NCBI GenBank assembly: GCA_005116885.1
Contig: SWDP01000004.1
Span: 1-62,772, forward strand
DNA from: Nitrospira sp.
GTDB taxonomy: Bacteria; Nitrospirota; Nitrospiria; Nitrospirales; Nitrospiraceae
Reading direction: 5' to 3'
Length of the DNA stretch: 62,772 bases
Notes under the pieces: generated by a model
Database searches by the model: none
What the model was told of the DNA's origin: nothing
The model's input: the letters and a program-made list of their open reading frames with translations, nothing else
Part shown: in pieces, positions 9,418 through 17,870 of the stretch
How the letters are laid out: every line of letters begins with the position of its first letter
How positions within the stretch are numbered: position 1 is the stretch's first letter
Position numbers and translations under genes: made by a program

Positions 9418-9840
9418 CTACATCCCCCGCCCGGCGCCGTCCAACTCCGGCTTGTTGCCTGGCAGAATTGTATTCAGTGTGGACCGGTACTCGCCCATGC
9501 GCCCCTGGTCAATCCGTCCAACTTCTATTTCCTGATCTCGTTGCATCCGTTCAAGATGATCGAGCACTGAGAGAAGTGGATGAACGGAGCCGAGCAATCG
9601 GCCAACCTCGAAGGCTTCCAGCGATTCCACAAATAACTCATTCAGGCCTTTATAGGAGGTTCCTGCACTCTGGCCCCTGAACCGAGAGACGATGTCCTCA
9701 TATTCCTCTATCGCCTCAACCTTGGGCTTCACGCCGGTCGGTACTGCCGACAAGTGAACAATAGGCGGCAATTTGGCCGCGTAGATTTTCAGCTGAGCGA
9801 CTAATCCACCCACCGCGTCCAGCACATCAGCAGTTTGCAT
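9418..9840 (-). CDS. Conserved-looking hypothetical protein
   Basis: 140 residues, no signal peptide or membrane segment. Predicted largely helical: helices around residues 5-22, 40-55, 65-105 (LFVESLEAFEVGRLLGSVHPLLSVLDHLERMQRDQEI). A good ribosome-binding site (AAGGATGAG) precedes the ATG at 9840. It lies 48 bp downstream of rluD in the same direction and may be cotranscribed. I do not recognise a family. Confidence 0.6.
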   Translation of the reverse strand: MQTADVLDAVGGLVAQLKIYAAKLPPIVHLSAVPTGVKPKVEAIEEYEDIVSRFRGQSAGTSYKGLNELFVESLEAFEVGRLLGSVHPLLSVLDHLERMQRDQEIEVGRIDQGRMGEYRSTLNTILPGNKPELDGAGRGM

Positions 9841-9888
9841 GAACTCATCCTTCGAGCGACATTGATGGCGCCATATGAGCGAGACCTG

Positions 9889-10854
9889 TCAAGATTTCCG
9901 GACGTCGCGAGGAGGTGTAAGCCGATCAAGATCCTGAACGACCTGCTCCATATCGGATGGAAACGGCTTTGTATATTCTTGAAACTCACCGGTAGACGGG
10001 TGATGGAATCCTAGCGTCCTCGCATGCAACATCACGCGGGGAACCTCGACCCCCTCTACCGTACAAACTTTCTTCCCGCCATAGGTCTGATCTCCCAGAA
10101 TGGGGTGGCCCAAGAAAGTGAGATGCACGCGGAGTTGGTGAGTCCGGCCTGTACGCGGGTACAACAACACATGGGCCGCGAGTTTGCCAAACCGATGATC
10201 GACCTTATATTCCGTCACGGATTCCTTGGGGCGCGCTGTGTGGGCCGAGAACTTTTTTCGTTCCTTCTTGTCACGGCCAATCGCCAGCTCGATCAACCCA
10301 TGTCCTTTTTTCGGTACGCCGGAAATAAGAGCCTCGTACACTCGCGTGATCGTGTGCTGTTTGAATTGAGCAGAGAGTGCACGATGGGCCTCGTCCGTCT
10401 TCGCGATCACCATCACGCCGGAGGTGTCTTTGTCCAGGCGATGAACCAACCCGGGCCGTTCTTTCCCACCGATCGTCGATGCTGTGCCGCCGGACGTCTG
10501 AAAATGATGGAGGAGGGCATTGACCAGTGTGCCGTCCCAATGACCCGGTGCAGGATGGACCACGAGGCCGGCCGGCTTGTTTAACAGCAACAACACCTCA
10601 TCCTCATGCAGAATCTCGAGTGGAATCGACTCGCCTTTGAGTTCCAGTGGCTCCGCTTTGGGAATGTCAAAGGTGATCCTATCGCCAGGCTTGATCTTGA
10701 GACTGGGCTTGACGGTCTGACCGTTGATCTGCACACGCCCTTGCCCAATCAACCGCTGCAAGGCTGACCGCGATAACTTGGGCTCACGATTGACCAGAAA
10801 GATATCCAACCGCTTTGGCAACTCGCCAGCTGTCACGACAAACTCGGTCACCAT
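9889..10854 (-). CDS. rluD: Ribosomal large subunit pseudouridine synthase, RluD type
   Basis: 321 residues from the ATG at 10854 (MVTEFVV); a GTG 30 bases upstream is less likely. An N-terminal S4 RNA-binding domain (about 8-75: RLDIFLVNREPKLSRSALQRL) is followed by the RluA/RluD catalytic domain with HRLDKDTSG containing the catalytic Asp, LLLNKPAGLVVHPA, and the RTGRTHQLRVH segment. Family members isomerise uridines in helix 69 of 23S rRNA (RluD) or related sites; exact target cannot be read from the sequence. The adjoining palindrome-like GCCACGC...GCGTGGC lies just upstream of the start. Confidence 0.9.
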   Translation of the reverse strand: MVTEFVVTAGELPKRLDIFLVNREPKLSRSALQRLIGQGRVQINGQTVKPSLKIKPGDRITFDIPKAEPLELKGESIPLEILHEDEVLLLLNKPAGLVVHPAPGHWDGTLVNALLHHFQTSGGTASTIGGKERPGLVHRLDKDTSGVMVIAKTDEAHRALSAQFKQHTITRVYEALISGVPKKGHGLIELAIGRDKKERKKFSAHTARPKESVTEYKVDHRFGKLAAHVLLYPRTGRTHQLRVHLTFLGHPILGDQTYGGKKVCTVEGVEVPRVMLHARTLGFHHPSTGEFQEYTKPFPSDMEQVVQDLDRLTPPRDVRKS

Positions 10855-11142
10855 AGGACAAATTGCCCCCACCAACACATGCACGCCACGCTACTGCAGC
10901 GCGTGGCCCAATTGCAATCAGGACGCCAACAGAGCCATACGCTACCGGCCGATTCGATTTCCTCTCCAGTCGGGCGGGACTAGGCTGATGCCAACCAAGC
11001 TTGTCCAACACTGCTCAAGGGGATAAGACCATAGAACTGGTGAATCTCGAATAAACTCTTGGCAGGCGAGGCGACAGAAAAATGATGGGATGATAATGAG
11101 GAAGTGCGCTCTAATGATGGAGAAACTATTCGCAGGACCGCG

Positions 11143-11556
11143 TCACTCAACAGATGGGGGAACAAGGGTGGCCTGACTCACTCCCTCAGCCGAACGCGCG
11201 GCCCCGTTTCTGATAACTCTCGCACGGGGGAATAACTTCATGGTCTGGCCAACCATTCGAGGTCGTCCAGCACGGAGCGGGTTCTTACGTTGGGGGAAAG
11301 GGCCTTGCCGTGAAGATTCCATCTCTGCCAAAGTAGTGCGCAGGGACTGCGCAATCAGCCATGAGAGCTTCAAATTAGGGTTCCAATACACAGCATTGCG
11401 CACACGATCGACCAAATCCCCAGGAAGGTTGACCGTGAGCCGAACCATTCGAGGCTGTGGCGGCCCTGTCTCGTGCAGCCTGGAGGACGGACCCGGCGCC
11501 CTCCGACGCTCAGGCTTGGTGGAATGACTCGGAGCTGGCTGCTCAATAGACGACAT
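11143..11556 (-). CDS. Ribbon-helix-helix DNA-binding protein
   Basis: 137 residues from the ATG at 11556, selected for its AAGGGA ribosome-binding site. A Pro/Arg-rich disordered N-terminus (about 1-35) leads into VRLTVNLPGDLVDRVRN, a beta strand and first helix of a ribbon-helix-helix fold, then LKLSWLIAQSLRTTLAEME as second helix. The following PFPQRKNPLRAGRPR resembles the tail PFPPRKGELRTGRP that I remember from RHH proteins of plasmids and conjugative elements. A DNA-binding regulator or partition-type protein is likely; the target is unknown. The stop is near a 260-bp stretch without genes. Confidence 0.65.
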   Translation of the reverse strand: MSSIEQPAPSHSTKPERRRAPGPSSRLHETGPPQPRMVRLTVNLPGDLVDRVRNAVYWNPNLKLSWLIAQSLRTTLAEMESSRQGPFPQRKNPLRAGRPRMVGQTMKLFPRARVIRNGAARSAEGVSQATLVPPSVE

Positions 11557-12066
11557 GGCGTATCCCTTCAGATGGTTCTGAGATAAATCGCTCGAGCTAT
11601 GGCCTGATTTCATCGCTTCGCCTGATGCGGCCGAATAAGTGGACCGCGCCACTGGCAAGGGCAGGACGCGGCCCCGATGGCGGAAGCGTGTGGCGGCGGG
11701 AGGGCTCCGAACGGGCATAGTCCAGAGGTAGTCCCACCTGCGTGAGAGGTATGCACCTCTTGAGTGGGGACCCACCGGCGGTTTCGCTTCGCCAAAAATC
11801 TCTCAGACGGTATTCATCGCTCACTCACGCTGATGTCAGGCGTGACACGAGAATTACTAAGCAACCCCTGTACCAGATTTTCTCGCTGTCCAAATTTCCC
11901 GTCACTAGACTGTAAGTCGTTGAGTCCATGCGGTGAGTCAGGTGTGCGAGAAAGCGAAGCCTTCGGGCAGTGGGTATCTGATTCCGTACACTGCGTATCC
12001 TAGAAGATACAGGCCCAGGACAAGCCGTTATACGAAAGGGCCGGAAAGTGAGAAATAGAGCGTGAC
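11557..12066. other. Gene-free stretch with one strong hairpin
   Basis: No credible coding frame. The stretch holds a stem-loop at 11731-11772 (arms GTCCCAC and GTGGGGAC outside, AGAGGT/ACCTCT inside, loop ATGC). It may be the promoter region of the ribbon-helix-helix gene; nothing else stands out. Confidence 0.5.
11731..11772. other. Stem-loop upstream of RHH gene
   Basis: Two nested inverted repeats: GTCCCACC with GTGGGGAC, and GAGAGGT with ACCTCT around a four-base ATGC loop. There is no T-run, so an operator or RNA structure is as likely as a terminator. It lies about 175 bp upstream of the gene starting at 11556. Confidence 0.45.
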
Positions 12067-12579
12067 CTATTGGTGGAGATGTTTCATTGCGGCGGCGCAG
12101 AGGAGAATGAAAATGCCGATCCAGAGGGCAGCTTGCTGGAAAGGGATCGCTTCGTAGGATTCTTCTTTGCCTTCTTCTGCATCGTCGGACTTGAAGAGCA
12201 CCGAGTACAGAAAGAGCGTAAGAAGACAGAGAACGAGAAACAGCTTCACAAAAAAGACGGTCAGATACTTCGGATGATGCTGAATCCCGCTGCCGGTTTG
12301 CGCGGTGATAAGCTGATTCACATAGTGGAAATTGATGCCACCGGTAAACAGGAGGACGATGAGCAGGATACCTGCGACTTTCTTGTAATGTTGATAGAAC
12401 GCATCGGTGATCGGCTTGATCTGCTCCTTCGCCACGGCGTGCTTCAGCCCAGGCGTCACAGCCATGATGAGAAACGCGATTCCACCGACCCAAATAACCG
12501 CTGCCGTCAAATGCACCCAGTGGTTGAGGATTGGGATCAGCGTGTTGAAGTCTGTGACGAGACTGAGAAACGCGTCCAT
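12067..12579 (-). CDS. CopD-like integral membrane protein
   Basis: 170 residues with about four hydrophobic membrane segments: near 20-40 (LTAAVIWVGGIAFLIMAV), 65-85 (VAGILLIVLLFTGGI), 105-128 and 148-165, the last close to the C-terminus (MKHLHQ). The HxxAAVIWVGG segment with an early His is shared with the CopD copper-export family and the related HemJ-type protoporphyrinogen oxidases. Cofactor or metal binding is therefore possible but not shown. It is 74 bp downstream of the radical SAM gene and in the same direction, so it may belong to that cluster. Confidence 0.7.
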   Translation of the reverse strand: MDAFLSLVTDFNTLIPILNHWVHLTAAVIWVGGIAFLIMAVTPGLKHAVAKEQIKPITDAFYQHYKKVAGILLIVLLFTGGINFHYVNQLITAQTGSGIQHHPKYLTVFFVKLFLVLCLLTLFLYSVLFKSDDAEEGKEESYEAIPFQQAALWIGIFILLCAAAMKHLHQ

Positions 12580-12653
12580 AGGTCGATGTGGGAGGAGCGA
12601 GAGGGCGGGCGTTCACGATCCCTGGTGAGTACCGGTCTCCGACTCCTCAGTCC

Positions 12654-14048
12654 TTATTTTACATCGAAATTGAAGACCGGGGCATCGTTACCGAATCGTT
12701 TCTTCCGGAGTTCTTCCATCAGCTCAATTGTAATAAGAGGGATGTCATTCTCACGGGCATGCTTTTCAACGCCTTTTTTTACCATGGCGCGCAAGAAGTA
12801 GGGAATCCGGTTGAGTCGAGTTTCTGAATCTTCATCCCACGCCACAGAACTTTCTTCCGGCGTATTAAATGCCACTTTGATTTTCTCTCCACCCTTCGGC
12901 GTGTAGAGACACCATTGATCTTCGTCCAGCCAGTCTCCGTGATCGACGTAGGGGCGCGCGCGGCAGCCGCCACAGATGTCGGTGTATTCACAATCGCCAC
13001 ATTTACCCTTCAGGTGCGGGTAGCGAAAAGAATTAAACACATCGGACTGTTCCCACAGATCGACGAAGCTGGTCTCGCGAATATTCCCTGCGGAAAGCGG
13101 CATATAGGGGCAAGGGGTCAGTTCACCGTTAGGGGTCACGCGCGCGTAGTTCGTACCGGCAAGACAGCCACCCCCCATATAGCCCGTCGCTTTGGTGATC
13201 GGAGAATTCGGGTCTTGCTCATATGCAAGCCGTTTGAAATGCGGCGCACAACGGGCCCTGACGAGCATGCCCTTGTAATTATCCTGACAGTTGACCAGGT
13301 AGCCAAGCACCTCTTCGTATTGGGTCGGGGTGATGTCGGTGAGTTCTTCGCCGCGACCGGTGCAGACCATGAAGAAGACATTAAGCACTTTAGCGCCAAG
13401 TTGGTGTGCCCAATCGATCACCGAGGGCAGCTCCTGATAATTCATGGGCTGTGCGCTGAAGTGCACTTGGAAAGCCAACCCGTTCCGCTTACAAGCCTCG
13501 ATGCCGGCGAGCGCGGCCTCCCATGCGCCAGGTACGCCTCGGAAACGATTATGTTTCTGAGGGTCGAGTGAATCGATACTGATACCCATGCCCATCACGC
13601 CGATCTCGACCAAAGTCTTCGCCATCCGATCATCGATCAACATGCCGTTGGTTCCGAACACCACCATGAAGCCGAGCTTGACGGCATGCCGCGCGATATC
13701 GAGGATGTCGGGGCGGACAAGCGGTTCGCCGCCCGTGATCACGAGGAGGCAGCCCTTATTGACCTCGGCAATCTGATCGATGAGCGTATAGCACTCTTCT
13801 GTCGAGAGTTCATCATCCCCGCCCGCGGATTTCGTCGTCGCGTCGAGATAGCAATGATCGCATTTGAGATTGCAACGCTTCGTGAGGTTCAGCGCGATGA
13901 GATAGGGCTTGAAGTCATCGACCGTCCGGCCATCGTGCGGCGCAGCAGCCGGGGATGGCGGGCTAAAGAACTGTGAGACCTGTTGCTGAATATTGCCAAA
14001 TGCGCCCGCTGGAGACGGTGCATTAAAAATTGGAAGCGATTTACCCAT
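12654..14048 (-). CDS. Radical SAM/SPASM protein with C-terminal PCP_red domain
   Basis: 464 residues. After about 45 disordered residues comes the radical SAM core with the [4Fe-4S] motif CNLKCDHC (Cys 59, 63, 66) and GGEP. The C-terminal half of the core has a SPASM-like set of Cys (CAPHFKR, GCLAGTNY, CPYMP, CGDCEYTDICGGCRARPY) for extra clusters. The pattern is close to AhbC/AhbD/NirJ enzymes of alternative haem and haem d1 synthesis. The last 60 residues (LNRIPYFLRAMVKKGVEKHA, then ITIELMEELRKKRFG) match the PCP_red domain, originally named from the protochlorophyllide reductase B subunit. The protein encoded upstream carries three more such domains. A tetrapyrrole-modifying role is inference; the reaction is unknown. 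Confidence 0.85.
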   Translation of the reverse strand: MGKSLPIFNAPSPAGAFGNIQQQVSQFFSPPSPAAAPHDGRTVDDFKPYLIALNLTKRCNLKCDHCYLDATTKSAGGDDELSTEECYTLIDQIAEVNKGCLLVITGGEPLVRPDILDIARHAVKLGFMVVFGTNGMLIDDRMAKTLVEIGVMGMGISIDSLDPQKHNRFRGVPGAWEAALAGIEACKRNGLAFQVHFSAQPMNYQELPSVIDWAHQLGAKVLNVFFMVCTGRGEELTDITPTQYEEVLGYLVNCQDNYKGMLVRARCAPHFKRLAYEQDPNSPITKATGYMGGGCLAGTNYARVTPNGELTPCPYMPLSAGNIRETSFVDLWEQSDVFNSFRYPHLKGKCGDCEYTDICGGCRARPYVDHGDWLDEDQWCLYTPKGGEKIKVAFNTPEESSVAWDEDSETRLNRIPYFLRAMVKKGVEKHARENDIPLITIELMEELRKKRFGNDAPVFNFDVK

Positions 14049-14135
14049 AAATTAATCTGGCACTGAGTGCGACGTGCTGAGTTGGGAATAGTAGAAGTGA
14101 ATTGGTCCCTTTACTCAGGATTCAGGACACAACAC

Positions 14136-16241
14136 TTATGACTTGCCCTTGCCGGTCAGGTTGGCAATCATGTCCTTCAGGTTGCCGGTCTTCATGGCGT
14201 CTGCCATGTAGTCCTTAGCCTGCTCGATGCCCTCATGAGCCACTTCAGCCGTGATGACCGTGACCCCGAGCTTATCGGCATGTTTTTCAATGAGGGCACG
14301 CGTACAGTCGCGCATAAACCCTTCAGGAGCCCGCTCAAGCCGTGACTGCGCTTCGGGTAGCCAGCTGTAGGGAGCGGCAGGGGAAGGTTCCGCCGCGTGG
14401 CCATTCCCTTGACTGTTCTCATCCATGGAGGTCGCGCCATTGGTGCCGCTCGTTGCAGCAGCCACGGTAGCCTGGGCTGCGGTGGAGGCGCCGGTTCCCT
14501 TGTTCGCGAAGATGGGGGTATAGTCTTCTGACGCCGCTTCCTGGATCATGGGTGCGGCATACTCCAGCGTGATTGTGGTCATGCCGAGTTTGCGAGCAGT
14601 CTTCTCGATTTTGGCCTTAGCGCGCCGACGTTGGAAGCCGGCCGGGACCGCACGGATTCCCTCTTTGGCATCTTTCGTCCATTGCATGGGAACGTCATCG
14701 TAGGCCAGGTCGGTTTCGAGAACCCCTTCCACGTGCGCCGCTGCTTCAAAAAGCTGCTTGTCGACCAGTTTGAAGCGATCGCCTCCTGCGGCGCAGACAG
14801 GGCACTTCACGGGTGTCGCGCCCTTTCCGATGTAGCCGCAGCCGTCGCAGACGAAGTAATCCTGGTTCATCCGGTCCAAATAGGCTTGGGTGCCGGCACT
14901 CACTTTCGGCTTTTCTTCCACAACCTCGGTCATCATGCCGCTCAGCGTCGAGCCCATGAGATCCTTCATCACGGATTCGTCAGCCTGCATTTTTTCTCGG
15001 TCGATGCCTGCGGCATCCAGACTTCCACCCAGCGCGTGCATGGCATCCATCGCTCCCTTTGGCAAGAGGTCTCCCACCGCTGAATCGACGACCGTATTGC
15101 TGATAATGGTATGGCCCTTTTCGATGGCGTAGCGGTGAATCGCGGTCTTGGCGACGCCTCTGGCAAATACGGGAATCTTTTCCATCCGACGGAGGGCTTC
15201 TTCAGTCCAGGCGATCGTGTACTCCGCCAACGTATCGATCGGCGGTACGTGCTTCCTATTCGACACCAAGATATTACAGGGCGCGGACCGCAAGAGATTT
15301 TCCGTGTTGCTGCCGATGTCCATATCCTCGTCGCTGTGTACGCCGATCCGTCCGACGATCAGTAATGCCGGGATATCCTTGCGCACGTATTGAATGATCT
15401 TCTCGAAGGCCTTGCCATCCAGCAGGGTGGTCTTGACGTCGGTTTGCTCGGCCTGAGCGAGCTCGCGGCAGATGTCGAGGTGCGACTGATAGATCTTCGC
15501 AAGGCCGCTATCGATGATTTCTTCGTGGAGTTTTTCCTGTTCCTTGAAGCGGAACACTTTGCCTGCTTCCTCATTGAGCACACCCGAGATGCTGTGAAAG
15601 GCGGCATAGTGGAAATAGGGATCAAAGGCTGAGATAGCCTCGACCGGCATGTTGAAAGCCTTGCCCAGCGCGAGGCCGGTCATGAGCCCGCCGAAGGAAT
15701 AGGGGCTGCCGTCCACCGCCACCACGATTCTCCCTCCGGTCATGGGCTGGATTTGCTTGATAATCAGCATGTCCGAATTCCGCACACGACGCAGCACGCG
15801 CTCGGTATTGCTGCCGATGACGCTATCCTTCACGGCTCCGACACCCAAGGCCCCCATGATCACCAGATCATAGGCATTGGTATTGATGTCTTCGGCCAGC
15901 ACTTTCCAATTCCGGCCTTCGAGCGAGCGGCGCTCGATCGGAAGATTGTTTTCCGCGCATTTCTTATCGACATAGTCGAGGTAGGAATCGGTGATAATCT
16001 GGAGGCCGCGGGTAATCAGCGAATCGTGGATTTGGCGCTGGCGGTCGAGCTCTTTTTCATCGTGGTACTCTTCGGGCAAGCCCGCTTCCATCTGCTTGAA
16101 GCGCTTATCATGCATTTTGGCTGCATACACGTGGCTCCCCACGATCTTCGAGCCGAAGGTTTTGGCGAAATGAACTCCGATGTCGACGGCCGTATTGGAA
16201 TGGTCAGAGTTATCGACCGGTACGTAGATCGTCTTATACAT
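14136..16241 (-). CDS. Tandem UspA protein fused to zinc ribbon and three PCP_red domains
   Basis: 701 residues from the ATG at 16241 (GAGGAG ribosome-binding site). Domains: UspA 1 (about 1-165) and UspA 2 (168-335), each with the ATP-binding pattern G-x2-G-x9-GSN (GALGVG...GSNTERVL; GRIGVH...GSNTENLL); PCP_red 1 (about 350-405, WTEEALRRMEKIPVFARG); a helical linker; a rubredoxin-like zinc ribbon with CDGCG and CPVC (about 470-505); PCP_red 2 (about 545-595, AVPAGFQRRRAKAKIEK); an Ala/Thr/Ser-rich linker; PCP_red 3 (about 640-690, RAPEGFMRDCTRALIEK). No reaction is known for this architecture. Its neighbour ending in a PCP_red domain suggests that the two proteins interact or share a ligand, perhaps a tetrapyrrole or Fe-S cluster. 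The UspA domains could make the complex respond to ATP. Soluble, cytosolic. Confidence 0.85.
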   Translation of the reverse strand: MYKTIYVPVDNSDHSNTAVDIGVHFAKTFGSKIVGSHVYAAKMHDKRFKQMEAGLPEEYHDEKELDRQRQIHDSLITRGLQIITDSYLDYVDKKCAENNLPIERRSLEGRNWKVLAEDINTNAYDLVIMGALGVGAVKDSVIGSNTERVLRRVRNSDMLIIKQIQPMTGGRIVVAVDGSPYSFGGLMTGLALGKAFNMPVEAISAFDPYFHYAAFHSISGVLNEEAGKVFRFKEQEKLHEEIIDSGLAKIYQSHLDICRELAQAEQTDVKTTLLDGKAFEKIIQYVRKDIPALLIVGRIGVHSDEDMDIGSNTENLLRSAPCNILVSNRKHVPPIDTLAEYTIAWTEEALRRMEKIPVFARGVAKTAIHRYAIEKGHTIISNTVVDSAVGDLLPKGAMDAMHALGGSLDAAGIDREKMQADESVMKDLMGSTLSGMMTEVVEEKPKVSAGTQAYLDRMNQDYFVCDGCGYIGKGATPVKCPVCAAGGDRFKLVDKQLFEAAAHVEGVLETDLAYDDVPMQWTKDAKEGIRAVPAGFQRRRAKAKIEKTARKLGMTTITLEYAAPMIQEAASEDYTPIFANKGTGASTAAQATVAAATSGTNGATSMDENSQGNGHAAEPSPAAPYSWLPEAQSRLERAPEGFMRDCTRALIEKHADKLGVTVITAEVAHEGIEQAKDYMADAMKTGNLKDMIANLTGKGKS

Positions 16242-16629
16242 CAAGGTGTCTCCTCAGGATGCCCTCCAGGCCAGGGCGAACGAGAGTAATTATCAAAAAT
16301 TCCAAACGGTTGACGTGCTTTCCACGCCTCAAAGAATGTGCATGCTAGCACCGGTCTGAATTCGAATGCAAGGTATCGATGCAGGGAAGCAGAACGACGT
16401 TATGATGCTGGGGTAACCACGGATGTTTCGCCCGAATCCTTTGCGGAGCGAATCGATTGTCGGGAACGGAGGATCTCTTCTAGAGATAAGAGCGCATCGC
16501 GCCCGGAGTTCCCCTCGATCCCACGGATCAAATTCTTGTCGGCGTAGGAGCCTGATTCTTTCGGGGCTTGAGAGAGGGATCCCGTCCACTTCCGTGGGTC
16601 TCGGCTTCCGTCTTTCCGTTCCCAGGCCA
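16242..16629. other. Gene-free stretch
   Basis: About 390 bp with no convincing frame, repeat or RNA gene. The overlapping frames here have no ribosome-binding sites and protein-like composition is lacking. It probably contains the promoter of the UspA/PCP_red gene. Confidence 0.5.
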
Positions 16630-16725
16630 TCAGGCAAGCCTTGGCGACTGTCTCTTACTCAGGGCGACTTCGGCTTCACGCAATTTGGCAAAGATCTGTT
16701 CGACAGTGTGACGCAGACGTGGCAT
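16630..16725 (-). pseudogene. Remnant of IS3-family transposase OrfA
   Basis: A 31-codon frame with a strong AAAGGAGGG site before ATG at 16725. The translation begins MPRLRHTVEQIFAKLREAEV, closely matching the N-terminal helix typical of IS3-family OrfA proteins (MPRKRxTxEQIxAKLREAEV pattern), then breaks off at a TGA. No OrfB, inverted repeats or further transposase sequence follow. It marks an old insertion next to the apparently imported methyltransferase gene. Confidence 0.6.
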
Positions 16726-16770
16726 GCAGCCCTCCTTTCGGCCCGACCCTAACATACGGGGTGGACCGGT

Positions 16771-17799
16771 TTAAGGGGGGCAGGTCAGCCTATCACCCGT
16801 CTGCGTAGACAACATCTCACTCGTAGGGACATTGGCATGCACTGCCCGAAACATGCCAAAGCGACACAGCCCTGCCCCAAATGCCAGACGCATTAACAGG
16901 AACGTAGGCACTTCTCGCAATGATTTAATCAACCCGATCATGCCAAACCGAACAATCCCTGCTGGACGGACAATTCCCTGCCAGATCGAATCGAGCCATG
17001 AGGGTAAGGTTTCGGCAGTCCAATCTGCTGTGGTAACTTCACCCGCCACCAGTCCAGTTGCCTCCAGTAATTCTGAAAACCCTTCAATGCTGGAAAATGC
17101 TGGATGAGACCACTGATCCAGCAGTTGCCGCATCACTGGCTTTTCCCAAAAATTGAGTGGAACCTGGCGATCGTCCCGCTGATTCCAATCGGCAACAATC
17201 AGAATTCCACCCGGTTTCAGAACGCGCAATAGCTCTCTAGCAAATTGTGCCTTATCTGGCATGTGCGGTCCTGCCTCGATCGACCAGACCACATCAAAAC
17301 TGGCATCGGGGAACGAAAGTGCCAGCGCATCATCGACCTGAAAGTGGGCATTCACCTCTGGGGAGGTCAGTTCTTGGGCACGTCTGACTTGCTGAGGGCT
17401 GAGGGTGATACCTGTGACAGCAAAGCCATAATCCCGCGCCAGAATGCGACTGCTGCCGCCAATGCCACAGCCCACATCCAAAACCGTAGTACTTGAAGGA
17501 AGCTTGTCTAACCCACCCCAACGCACCATTTCATGCACAAAGTCTGACTTGGCTTTGAGAAAATCCTTTTTGCGGGGTGGAGAGCCGTAGTGTCCCAGAT
17601 GAATATGTTCGCCCCAGTAGAACTCTAGAATCCCGTCATTCGTCCAGTCATCATAGTTGAGGTCGTAGACGCCGGCAATTGCGGTGAACATCCGTTGGAC
17701 GGCATCCTCGCGAGCTTGGCCCGACCAGGTCGAGACGGCGAGCGGAGCCGCAGGGGCGTCGGTCCCCTTCTGGACTGGTGGTGTGTGAGCCTGAACCAT
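16771..17799 (-). CDS. SAM-dependent quinone/tocopherol-type methyltransferase, cyanobacterial type
   Basis: 342 residues from ATG 17799 (a TTG at 17835 is an alternative). The SAM motif is VLDVGCGIGGSS, followed by FDVVWSIEAGPHMPDK and LLRVLKPGGILIVADWNQRD. These, and the stretch WGEHIHLGHYG, are those I remember from cyanobacterial MPBQ/MSBQ methyltransferase (Synechocystis Sll0418), which methylates plastoquinone and tocopherol precursors. The C-terminus has a hydrophobic, probably membrane-bound segment as in that family. The first 60 residues are different: REDAVQRMFTAIAGVYDLN looks like the start of a MenG/UbiE protein. Low GC-skewed codon choice relative to neighbours and an IS3 remnant next door support transfer. 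Substrate is probably an isoprenoid quinone or tocopherol precursor; not proven. Confidence 0.8.
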   Translation of the reverse strand: MVQAHTPPVQKGTDAPAAPLAVSTWSGQAREDAVQRMFTAIAGVYDLNYDDWTNDGILEFYWGEHIHLGHYGSPPRKKDFLKAKSDFVHEMVRWGGLDKLPSSTTVLDVGCGIGGSSRILARDYGFAVTGITLSPQQVRRAQELTSPEVNAHFQVDDALALSFPDASFDVVWSIEAGPHMPDKAQFARELLRVLKPGGILIVADWNQRDDRQVPLNFWEKPVMRQLLDQWSHPAFSSIEGFSELLEATGLVAGEVTTADWTAETLPSWLDSIWQGIVRPAGIVRFGMIGLIKSLREVPTFLLMRLAFGAGLCRFGMFRAVHANVPTSEMLSTQTGDRLTCPP

Positions 17800-17851
17800 G
17801 AGAGGTTGGTAGCACCGGCCTTCCGAGTTTGTCAAGGCGAGCCAGTCTCCA

Positions 17852-17860
17852 TGTTATAAT
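17852..17860 (+). promoter_or_regulatory. Extended -10 promoter for uvrA
   Basis: TGTTATAAT is a perfect extended -10 element (TGn-TATAAT). The uvrA ATG is at 17871, so transcription would start about 4 bases before it, giving a nearly leaderless mRNA. A TTGTCA at 17829 is too far (20-bp spacer) to be an ideal -35. Confidence 0.5.
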
Positions 17861-17870
17861 CCCGTCCCTT

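Noticed and set aside
12070-12801. 243-codon plus-strand frame opposite the CopD-like and radical SAM genes
   Set aside because: Antisense to two recognisable genes, strongly charged and without a recognised family.
16329-16637. 102-codon minus-strand frame before the IS3 remnant
   Set aside because: No ribosome-binding site and no resemblance to transposase or other proteins; frames on both strands look random.
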